From positions 1 to 37,385 of the forward strand of contig CALZIO010000024.1 of the NCBI GenBank assembly GCA_945787785.1: DNA of 37,385 bases, read 5' to 3'. Every line of letters begins with the position of its first letter. Within the stretch, counting starts at the first letter, position 1. Positions 31,187 to 37,385 of the stretch are shown here, in pieces. The position numbers and the translations under genes are program-made. This DNA is from an uncultured Chromatiaceae bacterium. Lineage in GTDB: Bacteria; Pseudomonadota; Gammaproteobacteria; Tenderiales; Tenderiaceae. The notes under the pieces were generated by a model that saw only the letters and a program-made list of their open reading frames with translations, ran no database searches and was not told the DNA's origin.

Positions 31187-33004
31187 CTATTTTTGAAAAC
31201 CGCGTGTGGCCGGATCGAGTGCGGTGTCTTTAGGCGCTTCGACGGCTGGAGAGATACTGGCCTGTTGTTGAAACAGCTCATTCTCTTCGGGAGTAAAGAT
31301 GTCTGCTTCTTCAATCATCATGTCCATTTGAACTGCCTGGGTCAGAATTTGCCGGGTTTCCTCTACCGTCAAAGGGTTTTCGTCTATGGTGTAAACGGGC
31401 GTACTTTTGGCGGCAGCGGTTAGCCTTTTTTCCAGATTAGGTGTTTCAATAATCGCCGCCAGAGGGGTTATCTCGCTCTGTGCTAATTTTTCCGGAATGA
31501 GCTTGTGCATGCCGAATGCAGCAACCAAGCCAACCGCGATGATGCCAATCAAACTGTTGCGTATCAGATGGCTACTGCCATACGGATTGGTTTGTACAGA
31601 TGTAATCGTTGCCTTCTGTGAAGCGCTGGTGATGATTTTTTTGACTGGTTTGTTGATGTCAGTGACAACTGGTTTGTAATCAGAAACTGGTGTAGTTATA
31701 GTTTTTTCGACATTATGAAGTGCCTTGCTATCTACAAAACTGCCATTCGATACTTCACTAACGGTTGAACCCCAGTAATTCGACAATGAGCTGAATTCAC
31801 TACCTTGGTTGCTTAGCGTAGCGGTCTCTTCTGCTGTTGATGTGGCTTCAGTCGTTTTGTCGCCATTATCCTGATCTGCCTGCTTAGACTCTGGTCGATG
31901 GATTGCCTCAACATCTTCACCAGGCTCATCCTGTTCCATTTCAGGCATATTTTTGATGGCAAGATGAGGAATGGCAGTTGTCATGCCGCCATCAAGAATA
32001 AAAGCATCAAAACCGTGACGGTTCAACAAAAAGGCAGCAACTGCGCTACGACTGCCATCGTCGCAATAGACAATATATTTGCGCTTCTGGTTTAGTTGTT
32101 TAAGTTTAAGTCGCAGTAGGGATAATGGGATGTTTACGCTGCCAGGGATATTGAGTGCAGCAAATTCTTCCTCCAAACGAATATCAAGAAATACAGCGCC
32201 GGTAGCCGCCATTGCTTCTGCTTCATCCCAGGAAATTGTATCGAGCAGTGGTTCGGCAAGGAGTTCGGAAAAATCCTGTTTGGAAAGTCGCATCAGGTTG
32301 CCGTCTTCCTGCATTGTGATAGTCGCACCGCGGGATGATGAGGTCAGAATGGACTCTTCACCAAAGGCATCACCTTCTCGTAACTCGGCCAGTTTTATCT
32401 CTTTGGAATCGTTATCCGGCTTGCGCGAAACCGTAGCACGCCCTTTTTTAATGACATAATAAAATTCATCATTGCTATCTTGGTTAATGACTGTTTCGCC
32501 TGCATTGAAGTGGACTTCATTCATGCGCTCTAGCAGGGTGTTGATTTGAGCTTCAGAAAACCGCAATAAGCCCCGCGATTGCAACAGACGGTTCATCCAC
32601 TCATTGTCTTTGCTGGTTTCTACCTCGTTGACAACGTAGGCGTTAGGATTGGTCCAGTTGAGGAATAGATCCAACATATCTGCATCAAAGCTGACTAATA
32701 TAGATTCTTCAACTGCTTTGGCTGAAATGTGTCCCGGCAGGTGATGGCCAATGGGTTGGCGCGCCTCTTTGGTGCCGGCAACAATCATGGTTTTCTTATC
32801 TTTGCCGCGTAATTCCACCTTGCCTTTGAGCAGATAGAACACCTGTTTATCGGTATCATCCTTGCTGAAGATCGGTGTGCCAGGTGATAACTGAATGCTG
32901 ATAGAGGTGCGCAGCAATTCCTGGGCGTCATCATCACTTAATTTGCCGAGTGGGGCGAATTGTCTCAATTGCGAACTATTAATCGTCTGAGCGGCTTGTT
33001 TCAT
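31187..33004 (-). CDS. double cyclic-nucleotide-binding-like / rhodanese / transmembrane protein
   Basis: 605 residues. cNMP-like fold 1 is at ~15-125 (LSPGTPIFSKDDTDKQVFYLLKGKVEL) and looks degenerate. Fold 2 is at ~145-252 (FNAGETVINQDSNDEFYYVIKKGRATVSR, with FGEESILTSSSRGATITM resembling a phosphate-binding cassette). A rhodanese domain is at ~258-350 (AVFLDIRLEEEFAALNIPGSVNIPL) with active-site Cys314 in YIVYCDDGSRSAVAAFLL. An acidic and Ser/Thr-rich linker (~355-475) leads to one membrane helix at ~482-499 and a ~100-residue C-terminal part, probably periplasmic. Signal input, sulfur transfer and membrane anchoring are thus joined in one chain. It is divergent from the 33315 gene and read toward lexA. 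Confidence 0.85.
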   Translation of the reverse strand: MKQAAQTINSSQLRQFAPLGKLSDDDAQELLRTSISIQLSPGTPIFSKDDTDKQVFYLLKGKVELRGKDKKTMIVAGTKEARQPIGHHLPGHISAKAVEESILVSFDADMLDLFLNWTNPNAYVVNEVETSKDNEWMNRLLQSRGLLRFSEAQINTLLERMNEVHFNAGETVINQDSNDEFYYVIKKGRATVSRKPDNDSKEIKLAELREGDAFGEESILTSSSRGATITMQEDGNLMRLSKQDFSELLAEPLLDTISWDEAEAMAATGAVFLDIRLEEEFAALNIPGSVNIPLSLLRLKLKQLNQKRKYIVYCDDGSRSAVAAFLLNRHGFDAFILDGGMTTAIPHLAIKNMPEMEQDEPGEDVEAIHRPESKQADQDNGDKTTEATSTAEETATLSNQGSEFSSLSNYWGSTVSEVSNGSFVDSKALHNVEKTITTPVSDYKPVVTDINKPVKKIITSASQKATITSVQTNPYGSSHLIRNSLIGIIAVGLVAAFGMHKLIPEKLAQSEITPLAAIIETPNLEKRLTAAAKSTPVYTIDENPLTVEETRQILTQAVQMDMMIEEADIFTPEENELFQQQASISPAVEAPKDTALDPATRGFQK

Positions 33005-33314
33005 GGTGTTCTCCGTAACGCGGCCTGACTATTTACGTAATAGAAAAAGGGATGGGACGCGAAGCTAAACTATTCAGTAGTGTTTACGGCATTTTATTGA
33101 CTCTTGTTAGCCCTGAATGTGAGCCAGGTCTCACACTGAATGTGAGTAAATTGGCGAATCCGGAAAAAGTATCTATTTTGTCTATACAGGAATATGTTTT
33201 AACCAAAGCTATACTTTGGGGTGTGAATTTTCTAAGCTAGAGAGTGGGGTCAAGAAGCGGCAGCACAATGGATTGACTTAATTCCTGCTGAGTAAGGTAG
33301 GGAGGTAAATAAAT
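33005..33314. other. intergenic region, 310 bases
   Basis: This divergent region holds the promoters of the large minus-strand gene and of the DUF6763-like gene. A 62-codon frame at 33052-33240 has no ribosome binding site, family resemblance or coupling and I do not call it. The region contains the direct repeat listed at 33113-33146. A GGGAGG at 33299-33304 is the ribosome binding site for the gene at 33315. Confidence 0.4.
33113..33146. repeat. 11-base direct repeat with internal inverted repeat
   Basis: CTGAATGTGAG occurs at 33113-33123 and again at 33136-33146, 23 bases apart. Between the copies CTCACA (33130-33135) is the reverse complement of TGTGAG (33118-33123). It resembles a CRP half-site pair TGTGA/TCACA, but the spacer is eight bases rather than six. 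It may be an operator in the divergent promoter region. Confidence 0.55.
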
Positions 33315-33611
33315 ATGTCGGAGCTTGCGGTTGTAATAGGTGAGTGGTATCAGCAGCCTGGTAGGCAAATTTTTGAGGTAGTCGCCCTAGACCCAGATGA
33401 AGCGACCATTGAAATTCAATATTTTGAAGGTGAAGTTGAAGAGCTGGATTTTGATACCTGGGCAGAAATGACCCTCGTCCAGGTTGAGGCGCCAGAAGAT
33501 TGGACGGGTGCCTACGAAGATTTAGAGGCGGATGATCTGGGTTACAGCGATGCCACCTTGAAACCTGAGAACTGGGCCGGCCCACTCGGTGTGATAGAAA
33601 ACGAAGACTGA
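33315..33611 (+). CDS. small acidic protein, DUF6763-like
   Basis: A 98-residue, strongly acidic soluble protein: VIGEWYQQPGRQIFEVVALDPDEATIEIQYFEGEVEELDFDTWAEM, followed by WTGAYEDLEADDLGYSD and a C-terminal acidic end. I recall the pattern of Trp-Tyr plus FEVVALD and IQYFxGxxEELD as the DUF6763 family of gammaproteobacteria; this is from memory and could be wrong. No catalytic motif is evident. GGGAGG gives a strong ribosome binding site. The methyltransferase gene starts ten bases after the stop, suggesting an operon. Confidence 0.7.
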   Translation: MSELAVVIGEWYQQPGRQIFEVVALDPDEATIEIQYFEGEVEELDFDTWAEMTLVQVEAPEDWTGAYEDLEADDLGYSDATLKPENWAGPLGVIENED

Positions 33612-33621
33612 TAATATCCAC

Positions 33622-34299
33622 GTGTCAACGATCAAACAAATGATCGCAACAATAGAGGCCGAGGCCAAAAGTGCCGCGCCTTGGACAGGTGCGGGTTCAA
33701 TCAACCCAAAAGTCTTGGCGGCAATGGCTGCGGTGCCGCGGCATGAATTTGTTCCAGATAATCTGCAGCATTCAGCCTATGAAAATGGTCCCCTACCGAT
33801 CGGGCATGGCCAAACCATATCGCAACCCTACATCGTCGCGCTGATGACTGATCTACTCAACATCCGAGAAAGTGATGTCGTGTTGGAGGTGGGGAGCGGT
33901 TCGGGCTATCAGGCCGCGGTTTTATCCAGGCTTGCCAAAAAGGTGTATGGCATGGAGAACATATCACAGCTGGCCGTTGCCGCCCGGCAACGTCTACAGC
34001 GTTTGGGTTATGACAATGTGGAGATTGTCTGGGGGAATGGTTTTAACGGCCTGCCGCAGCATGCACCGTTCGACGCAATTCTGATCGCGGCGGCGCCGGA
34101 CCAGGTGCCAACTGCCTTGATAGAACAATTGAAGCCGGGGGGAAAAATGATCGTCCCTATTGGCGGCCGATACCATAGTCAAGACCTGAAGCTAATACAA
34201 AAGGACGGCAAAGGTGGCGTGACAAGCAGGACGGTGTTGCCGGTGGCTTTTGTTCCTTTGTTGGATCAGGTGGTTAGTGACCAAACCTTGTCCGCCTAG
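33622..34299 (+). CDS. protein-L-isoaspartate O-methyltransferase family protein
   Basis: About 225 residues from GTG at 33622 (ATG at 33640 is an alternative). The Pcm fold is clear: VPRHEFVPDNLQHSAYENGPLPIGHGQTISQPYIVALMTDLL, the SAM-binding motif VLEVGSGSGYQAAVLSRLAKKVYGME, and FDAILIAAAPDQVPTALIEQLKPGGKMIVPIGG. The family repairs isoaspartyl residues by methyl transfer. One point differs: motif II reads IVWGNGFNGLP where Asp of the common GDG is Asn. Whether it is the main Pcm or a second copy cannot be told here. Confidence 0.88.
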   Translation: MSTIKQMIATIEAEAKSAAPWTGAGSINPKVLAAMAAVPRHEFVPDNLQHSAYENGPLPIGHGQTISQPYIVALMTDLLNIRESDVVLEVGSGSGYQAAVLSRLAKKVYGMENISQLAVAARQRLQRLGYDNVEIVWGNGFNGLPQHAPFDAILIAAAPDQVPTALIEQLKPGGKMIVPIGGRYHSQDLKLIQKDGKGGVTSRTVLPVAFVPLLDQVVSDQTLSA

Positions 34300-34381
34300 C
34301 ACAATTGATTTAATTAAAGAAATCCCTGCTAGGGCATGATAGTAAGGACATGAATCTTTATTTGAGTGCATGAGGCAAGGA

Positions 34382-34903
34382 ATGGCGGTGCATGGCAAAA
34401 ATCCATTTGAGCGTTTAGAGCTTGTTGGGACGGGGACCACGTTCACGGCGACAATCGGCGACATGCTCGAAAGTGCGGACATGTTTCGCGATATGACGCG
34501 CCAGGAGGTGGATATATTCGCCCAGTATGTGCAGGCCTACAGCGCACCCAAAGGGGCTGAAGTGCTGTATGAAGGCGATCGCGAAAGTTACATGTTCATT
34601 GTCGCCGAGGGCAAGCTCGATATCATGAAACATACGGGTGGATATGAAGAAAAGAAAAAAATCGCCACGGTCAGGGCCGGTAAAACCATCGGCGAGATGG
34701 CGCTACTCGATGGTCTGCCCCATTCTGCCACTGTTGTGGTGATAGATCCCGCGATCCTTTTGTTGGTTACAAAAAATAAATTTGAACAATTTATGGGTGA
34801 TCAGCCTGAGGTTGCCCTGAAAGTGGTGCGCAAAATGGCCACGTTGATGAGCTTGCGTCTGAGGCAGACCAGTGGTGTGCTAATTGATCATCTAAAAGAT
34901 TAG
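34382..34903 (+). CDS. cyclic nucleotide-binding domain protein
   Basis: About 173 residues. The start at 34382 is preferred because GAGG is well spaced before it; ATG 34370 is the alternative. The cNMP-binding fold is at ~35-150: YSAPKGAEVLYEGDRESYMFIVAEGKLDIMKHTGGYEEKKKI, phosphate-binding cassette IGEMALLDGLPHSATVVVID, then LLVTKNKFEQFMGDQPEVALKVVRKMATLMSLRLRQT. In the cassette the Arg of the usual R-x-A is His (HSATV), so it may bind a different or no nucleotide. There is no DNA-binding domain, so it is not a CRP-type regulator. It may be an adaptor or a sensor. Confidence 0.85.
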   Translation: MAVHGKNPFERLELVGTGTTFTATIGDMLESADMFRDMTRQEVDIFAQYVQAYSAPKGAEVLYEGDRESYMFIVAEGKLDIMKHTGGYEEKKKIATVRAGKTIGEMALLDGLPHSATVVVIDPAILLLVTKNKFEQFMGDQPEVALKVVRKMATLMSLRLRQTSGVLIDHLKD

Positions 34904-34922
34904 CCGTCCCCGGGATTGGGGT

Positions 34923-35147
34923 ATGAGCGCCCACAAAGTTCACATTGTTCTACACATCTCCACGCACGAGTATCAGGAATATTACAGTGGCGTTGCGCGT
35001 AATGTAGCGGCAACCGCAAGTGATGGTCGCCGCATCAAATTTCCCGCCAACATTCTAAGACCTTTTATCAGTCATGATGGTATTCATGGCGAGTTCGTGA
35101 TTGAATTTGATGACAACAACAAGTTTGTTGCGATCAATAAACTTTAA
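34923..35147 (+). CDS. DUF2835 family protein
   Basis: A 74-residue small protein: VHIVLHISTHEYQEYYSGVARNVAATASDGRRIKFPANILRPFISHDGIHGEFVIEFDDNNKF. The EYxxYYxGxAxxV and FPAxxLRPF patterns match the DUF2835 family, found mainly in gammaproteobacteria and sometimes near cyclic-nucleotide or c-di-GMP proteins. Function is unknown. It lies 19 bases after the cNMP-binding gene and 12 before mazG, so the three are probably cotranscribed. Confidence 0.82.
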   Translation: MSAHKVHIVLHISTHEYQEYYSGVARNVAATASDGRRIKFPANILRPFISHDGIHGEFVIEFDDNNKFVAINKL

Positions 35148-35159
35148 AAAGGTGAGTTA

Positions 35160-35969
35160 ATGAATGAGATGCAACGCCTGCTCGAGGTGATGGTAAGCCT
35201 GCGTGACCCTGATCATGGTTGTCCCTGGGATAAGCAGCAAAGCTTTGCCACTATCCTGCCCTATACCCTGGAAGAGGTGTATGAGGTGGCCGAGGCGATT
35301 GACCAGAAAGATATGACGGCACTGCGCGAAGAGCTGGGTGATTTGTTGTTTCAGATTGTGTTTTACGCTCAGATGGCCAAAGAGGCGGGTGAGTTTGATT
35401 TTGATGACATTGCTGCCGAAATCAGCGAAAAACTGGTGCAGCGCCATCCACATGTATTTGCTGATGCTGATATCGGCTCGGCGGAAGCCCAAACCCATGC
35501 CTGGGAAAAACATAAAGAACGTGAGCGTCATTCCAAAGCTGCAGCGCAACAACGGGCTGCCAGTGTCTTGGATAATGTGCCTGTGGCCTTGCCAGGTCTG
35601 ATGCGGGCCATGAAATTGCAACGCCGCGCAGCCAGAGTTGGCTTTGATTGGCCCGACATCGAACCGGTGCTGGATAAGATAGAAGAGGAGTTGGCCGAGG
35701 TGCGCGAGGTGTTGGTTGAGGGGGGTGACCAGGAGAGGATGCAGCATGAAGTGGGTGATCTGATATTTGCCTGTGTTAATCTTGGCCGCCATGCCGGTAT
35801 TGATCCGGAAGTGGCAATGCGTGGTGTAAATGCACGCTTCGAGTCGCGCTTCCGTCGGGTAGAAAGTCTGGCTGCTGAACAGAACCAAACCTTGTCAGAA
35901 ATGCCTCTGGAAGAGATGGATAAACTGTGGGATCAGGCCAAGGCCGAGGAGGCGGCAACGCGTGAATAA
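35160..35969 (+). CDS. mazG: nucleoside triphosphate pyrophosphohydrolase MazG
   Basis: A 269-residue protein with two MazG-type helical domains. The first has DHGCPWDKQQSFATILPYTLEEVYEVAEAI and REELGDLLFQIVFYAQMAKE, with the Mg-binding EExxE-type residues. The second has IEEELAEVREVLVEGGDQERMQHEVGDLIFACVNLGRHAG. It hydrolyses NTPs to NMP and pyrophosphate and cleans damaged nucleotides. An AAGGTGAG site precedes the start. The stop codon overlaps the next gene by eight bases (GTG start inside). Confidence 0.95.
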   Translation: MNEMQRLLEVMVSLRDPDHGCPWDKQQSFATILPYTLEEVYEVAEAIDQKDMTALREELGDLLFQIVFYAQMAKEAGEFDFDDIAAEISEKLVQRHPHVFADADIGSAEAQTHAWEKHKERERHSKAAAQQRAASVLDNVPVALPGLMRAMKLQRRAARVGFDWPDIEPVLDKIEEELAEVREVLVEGGDQERMQHEVGDLIFACVNLGRHAGIDPEVAMRGVNARFESRFRRVESLAAEQNQTLSEMPLEEMDKLWDQAKAEEAATRE

Positions 35970-37269
35970 TAAAATAAATCTAATTGCACTGCTTTTGTTG
36001 TTGATTGTTTTGCCGCATACGGTTTTGGCGCAGCAAAATAAATTACAGATTGTCTATTCCGGCAATATTGATGGCGAACTGGAACCGTGTGGTTGTAGTG
36101 CTGAGGGTGATCTGGGCGGTGTGCTACGCCACTCAACCACTTTAAAAGAGTTACGTCAGCAACATCCGGATCTGATTGCGCTGTCCACTGGCGGCCTAAT
36201 TGTCAGCATGGCGCCACAAGACAAACTGACCGGCGAGTATATTCTCAAAGGCTTTACCCGGCTGGATTATGATGCAATGGCGTTGCAGTGGAATGATCTG
36301 GCCTATGGCACCGGTTTTGTCAGCGATCAGGAGCTGCCCTGGGTCAGCAGTAACTGGCCGGATGATACATTCATGCCGAGCCAGGTCATTAGCCGCGGTG
36401 AAAACAAACTCTATTTCTTTTCCTGGTTAGACCCAGCTGCGTCCCCAGAGGCCGCCATGAATGTTGAACACGCCCAGGGTAGTGAAGATCTTGATGTCTT
36501 GGCAAAGGCCTTAAGCGATGCGCAACGGCAAGGCCTGACGCTGCTGGCAACAACGTTGACGCTGGAACAGGCTAAGACTCTGCCACTTGAACATGTGGAT
36601 ATCCTGTTTATCCGCGCCGCCTATGAGTTGTTTGGTGAACCCCAGCAGCTTGGTAATACGCTGGTATTGCAAGTTGGTTCGCGCGGCATGCGTCTGGGAC
36701 AACTAGAGCTTGATCTGTCTAAGGACGGCCGCATCGCCAGTTTTGAGCATACAGTCATCTCCATGCCGACATCCATTGAAGATGATCCGGCCCTGCAGGG
36801 CTGGTATGAAGAGTACAACGCCACGGTCAAGGCAGACTATCTGAAACGGGTTGAGCTGCGCAAAGCACTTGAGTCGGGTGAGAGTCCGTTTGCGGGTGAG
36901 GAGGTCTGTCAGAGCTGTCATCAAGAGGAACATACAATCTGGCGTGATACGCTGCACAGTAATGCCTTTGCCAAGTTGGAACAGGTCAACAAGGCCTTTG
37001 ATCCTGCCTGCATCAAATGTCACACCGTGGGTTTCGAAACGGAAGGTGGTTTTATCGACTTTGATGCGACGCCTCATTTGTTGAATGTGCAGTGTGAGTC
37101 TTGTCACGGTGCCGCAAAGCAGCATGCCGAGTCAGGTGGAATGAAAGCGCCTGAAAATCAGGGCTGGCAGCCGAAACAAATGTGTGCCCAGTGTCATGTG
37201 CAAAAACACAGTCCTTCATTTGATTTTGGAAGCTATTGGCTCAGGATCAAACACAACGTGGTGAAATAG
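35962..37269 (+). CDS. exported metallophosphatase-like / tetrahaem cytochrome c fusion protein
   Basis: 435 residues. A signal peptide (LIALLLLLIVLPHTVLA) is followed by a region (~27-300) resembling the 5'-nucleotidase/UshA calcineurin-like fold: LQIVYSGNIDGELEPCGCSAEGDLGGVLRHSTTL and ALSTGGLIVSM; the usual metal-binding Asp/His set is not evident and a C-x-C pair (43, 45) stands instead. The C-terminal cytochrome has four CxxCH haem motifs: C316-H320, C350-H354, C378-H382 and C408-H412, as in cytochrome c554-type families. The start is the GTG with GGAGG upstream. A role in periplasmic electron transfer is likely; its substrate is unknown. No partner gene is seen in the window. Confidence 0.85.
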   Translation: MNNKINLIALLLLLIVLPHTVLAQQNKLQIVYSGNIDGELEPCGCSAEGDLGGVLRHSTTLKELRQQHPDLIALSTGGLIVSMAPQDKLTGEYILKGFTRLDYDAMALQWNDLAYGTGFVSDQELPWVSSNWPDDTFMPSQVISRGENKLYFFSWLDPAASPEAAMNVEHAQGSEDLDVLAKALSDAQRQGLTLLATTLTLEQAKTLPLEHVDILFIRAAYELFGEPQQLGNTLVLQVGSRGMRLGQLELDLSKDGRIASFEHTVISMPTSIEDDPALQGWYEEYNATVKADYLKRVELRKALESGESPFAGEEVCQSCHQEEHTIWRDTLHSNAFAKLEQVNKAFDPACIKCHTVGFETEGGFIDFDATPHLLNVQCESCHGAAKQHAESGGMKAPENQGWQPKQMCAQCHVQKHSPSFDFGSYWLRIKHNVVK

Positions 37270-37385
37270 CACGGTGAATTTGTTCTCCGCCTCAACCATT
37301 CGCCGCTTGGCATGAATTTCTGGTCATTTTCAAATAATCAAAGACCAATCGGATATTCATGGTGAGTTCTCTCATCTTCTGAGGG

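Noticed and set aside
33118-33135. CRP-like site TGTGA-N8-TCACA
   Set aside because: The spacer is eight bases instead of six, so it is not called a CRP/Vfr site.
33052-33240. A 62-codon frame in the divergent region before 33315
   Set aside because: No ribosome binding site, no family resemblance, and it overlaps the direct and inverted repeats that look regulatory.
37270-37385. Right-hand end of the window
   Set aside because: I looked for the start of another gene and for a terminator after the cytochrome gene and found only very short frames and no convincing hairpin.
1-37385. CRISPR array, insertion sequences, prophage, tRNA or rRNA
   Set aside because: No regularly spaced repeats, transposase or integrase motifs, terminal inverted repeats, or tRNA-like cloverleaf were seen.

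Overview
This is a stretch of chromosome from a non-enteric gammaproteobacterium. Four things point there: zapA next to a small coiled-coil gene, divergent from ygfB-pepP-ubiH-ubiI; qmcA-nfeD; a lexA gene carrying CTGT-N8-ACAG boxes and followed by a short imuA-like gene; and a canonical 7-1-7 Fur box. The glycine decarboxylase P protein is split into GcvPA and GcvPB, as in many non-enteric lineages. I cannot fix the order. I see no tRNA, rRNA, CRISPR, insertion sequence, integrase or phage genes, so this looks like core genome with some lineage-specific genes.

Layout. 1-870: tail of an operon ending in a DUF3106-type exported protein. 888-5944: divergent cell-division (zapA) and ubiquinone hydroxylase loci. 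5980-7836: an exported protein of unknown role, a BamD-like lipoprotein carrying a SPOR-like tail, and a small Trp-rich protein. 8183-11907: qmcA-nfeD, the MsrP/MsrQ periplasmic methionine sulfoxide reductase and a truncated haemoglobin. 11932-15580 (minus strand): two tandem spondin-domain proteins followed by a two-component system. 15738-18432: a Fur-controlled ferric-iron uptake pair lacking its ATPase gene. 18485-20970: an Lpp/OprI-type alanine-zipper lipoprotein beside two L,D-transpeptidases. 21035-27730: promoter, tandem glycine riboswitch, perfect intrinsic terminator, an unlisted 55-codon ORF, then gcvT-gcvH-gcvPA-tpx-gcvPB-dgkA and a PfkB kinase. 27744-33004 (minus strand): a PAS/PAS/histidine kinase/receiver hybrid, imuA-like, lexA with two LexA boxes, and a large protein joining two cyclic-nucleotide-binding-like domains, a rhodanese domain and a transmembrane segment. 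33315-37269: a DUF6763-like protein, a Pcm-like methyltransferase, a second cyclic-nucleotide-binding protein, a DUF2835 protein, mazG, and an exported protein joining a metallophosphatase-like region to a four-haem cytochrome.

The themes are envelope maintenance (Lpp anchoring, L,D-transpeptidases, SPOR proteins, spondin proteins), redox and stress repair (MsrPQ, globin, Tpx, LexA), and one-carbon/glycine metabolism under riboswitch control. I did not find an unmistakable new defence or mobile system. The least-explained items are the spondin pair linked to a two-component system, the double-cNMP/rhodanese membrane protein, the phosphatase-like/tetrahaem fusion, the peroxiredoxin inside the gcv operon, and the 55-aa ORF behind the riboswitch terminator.
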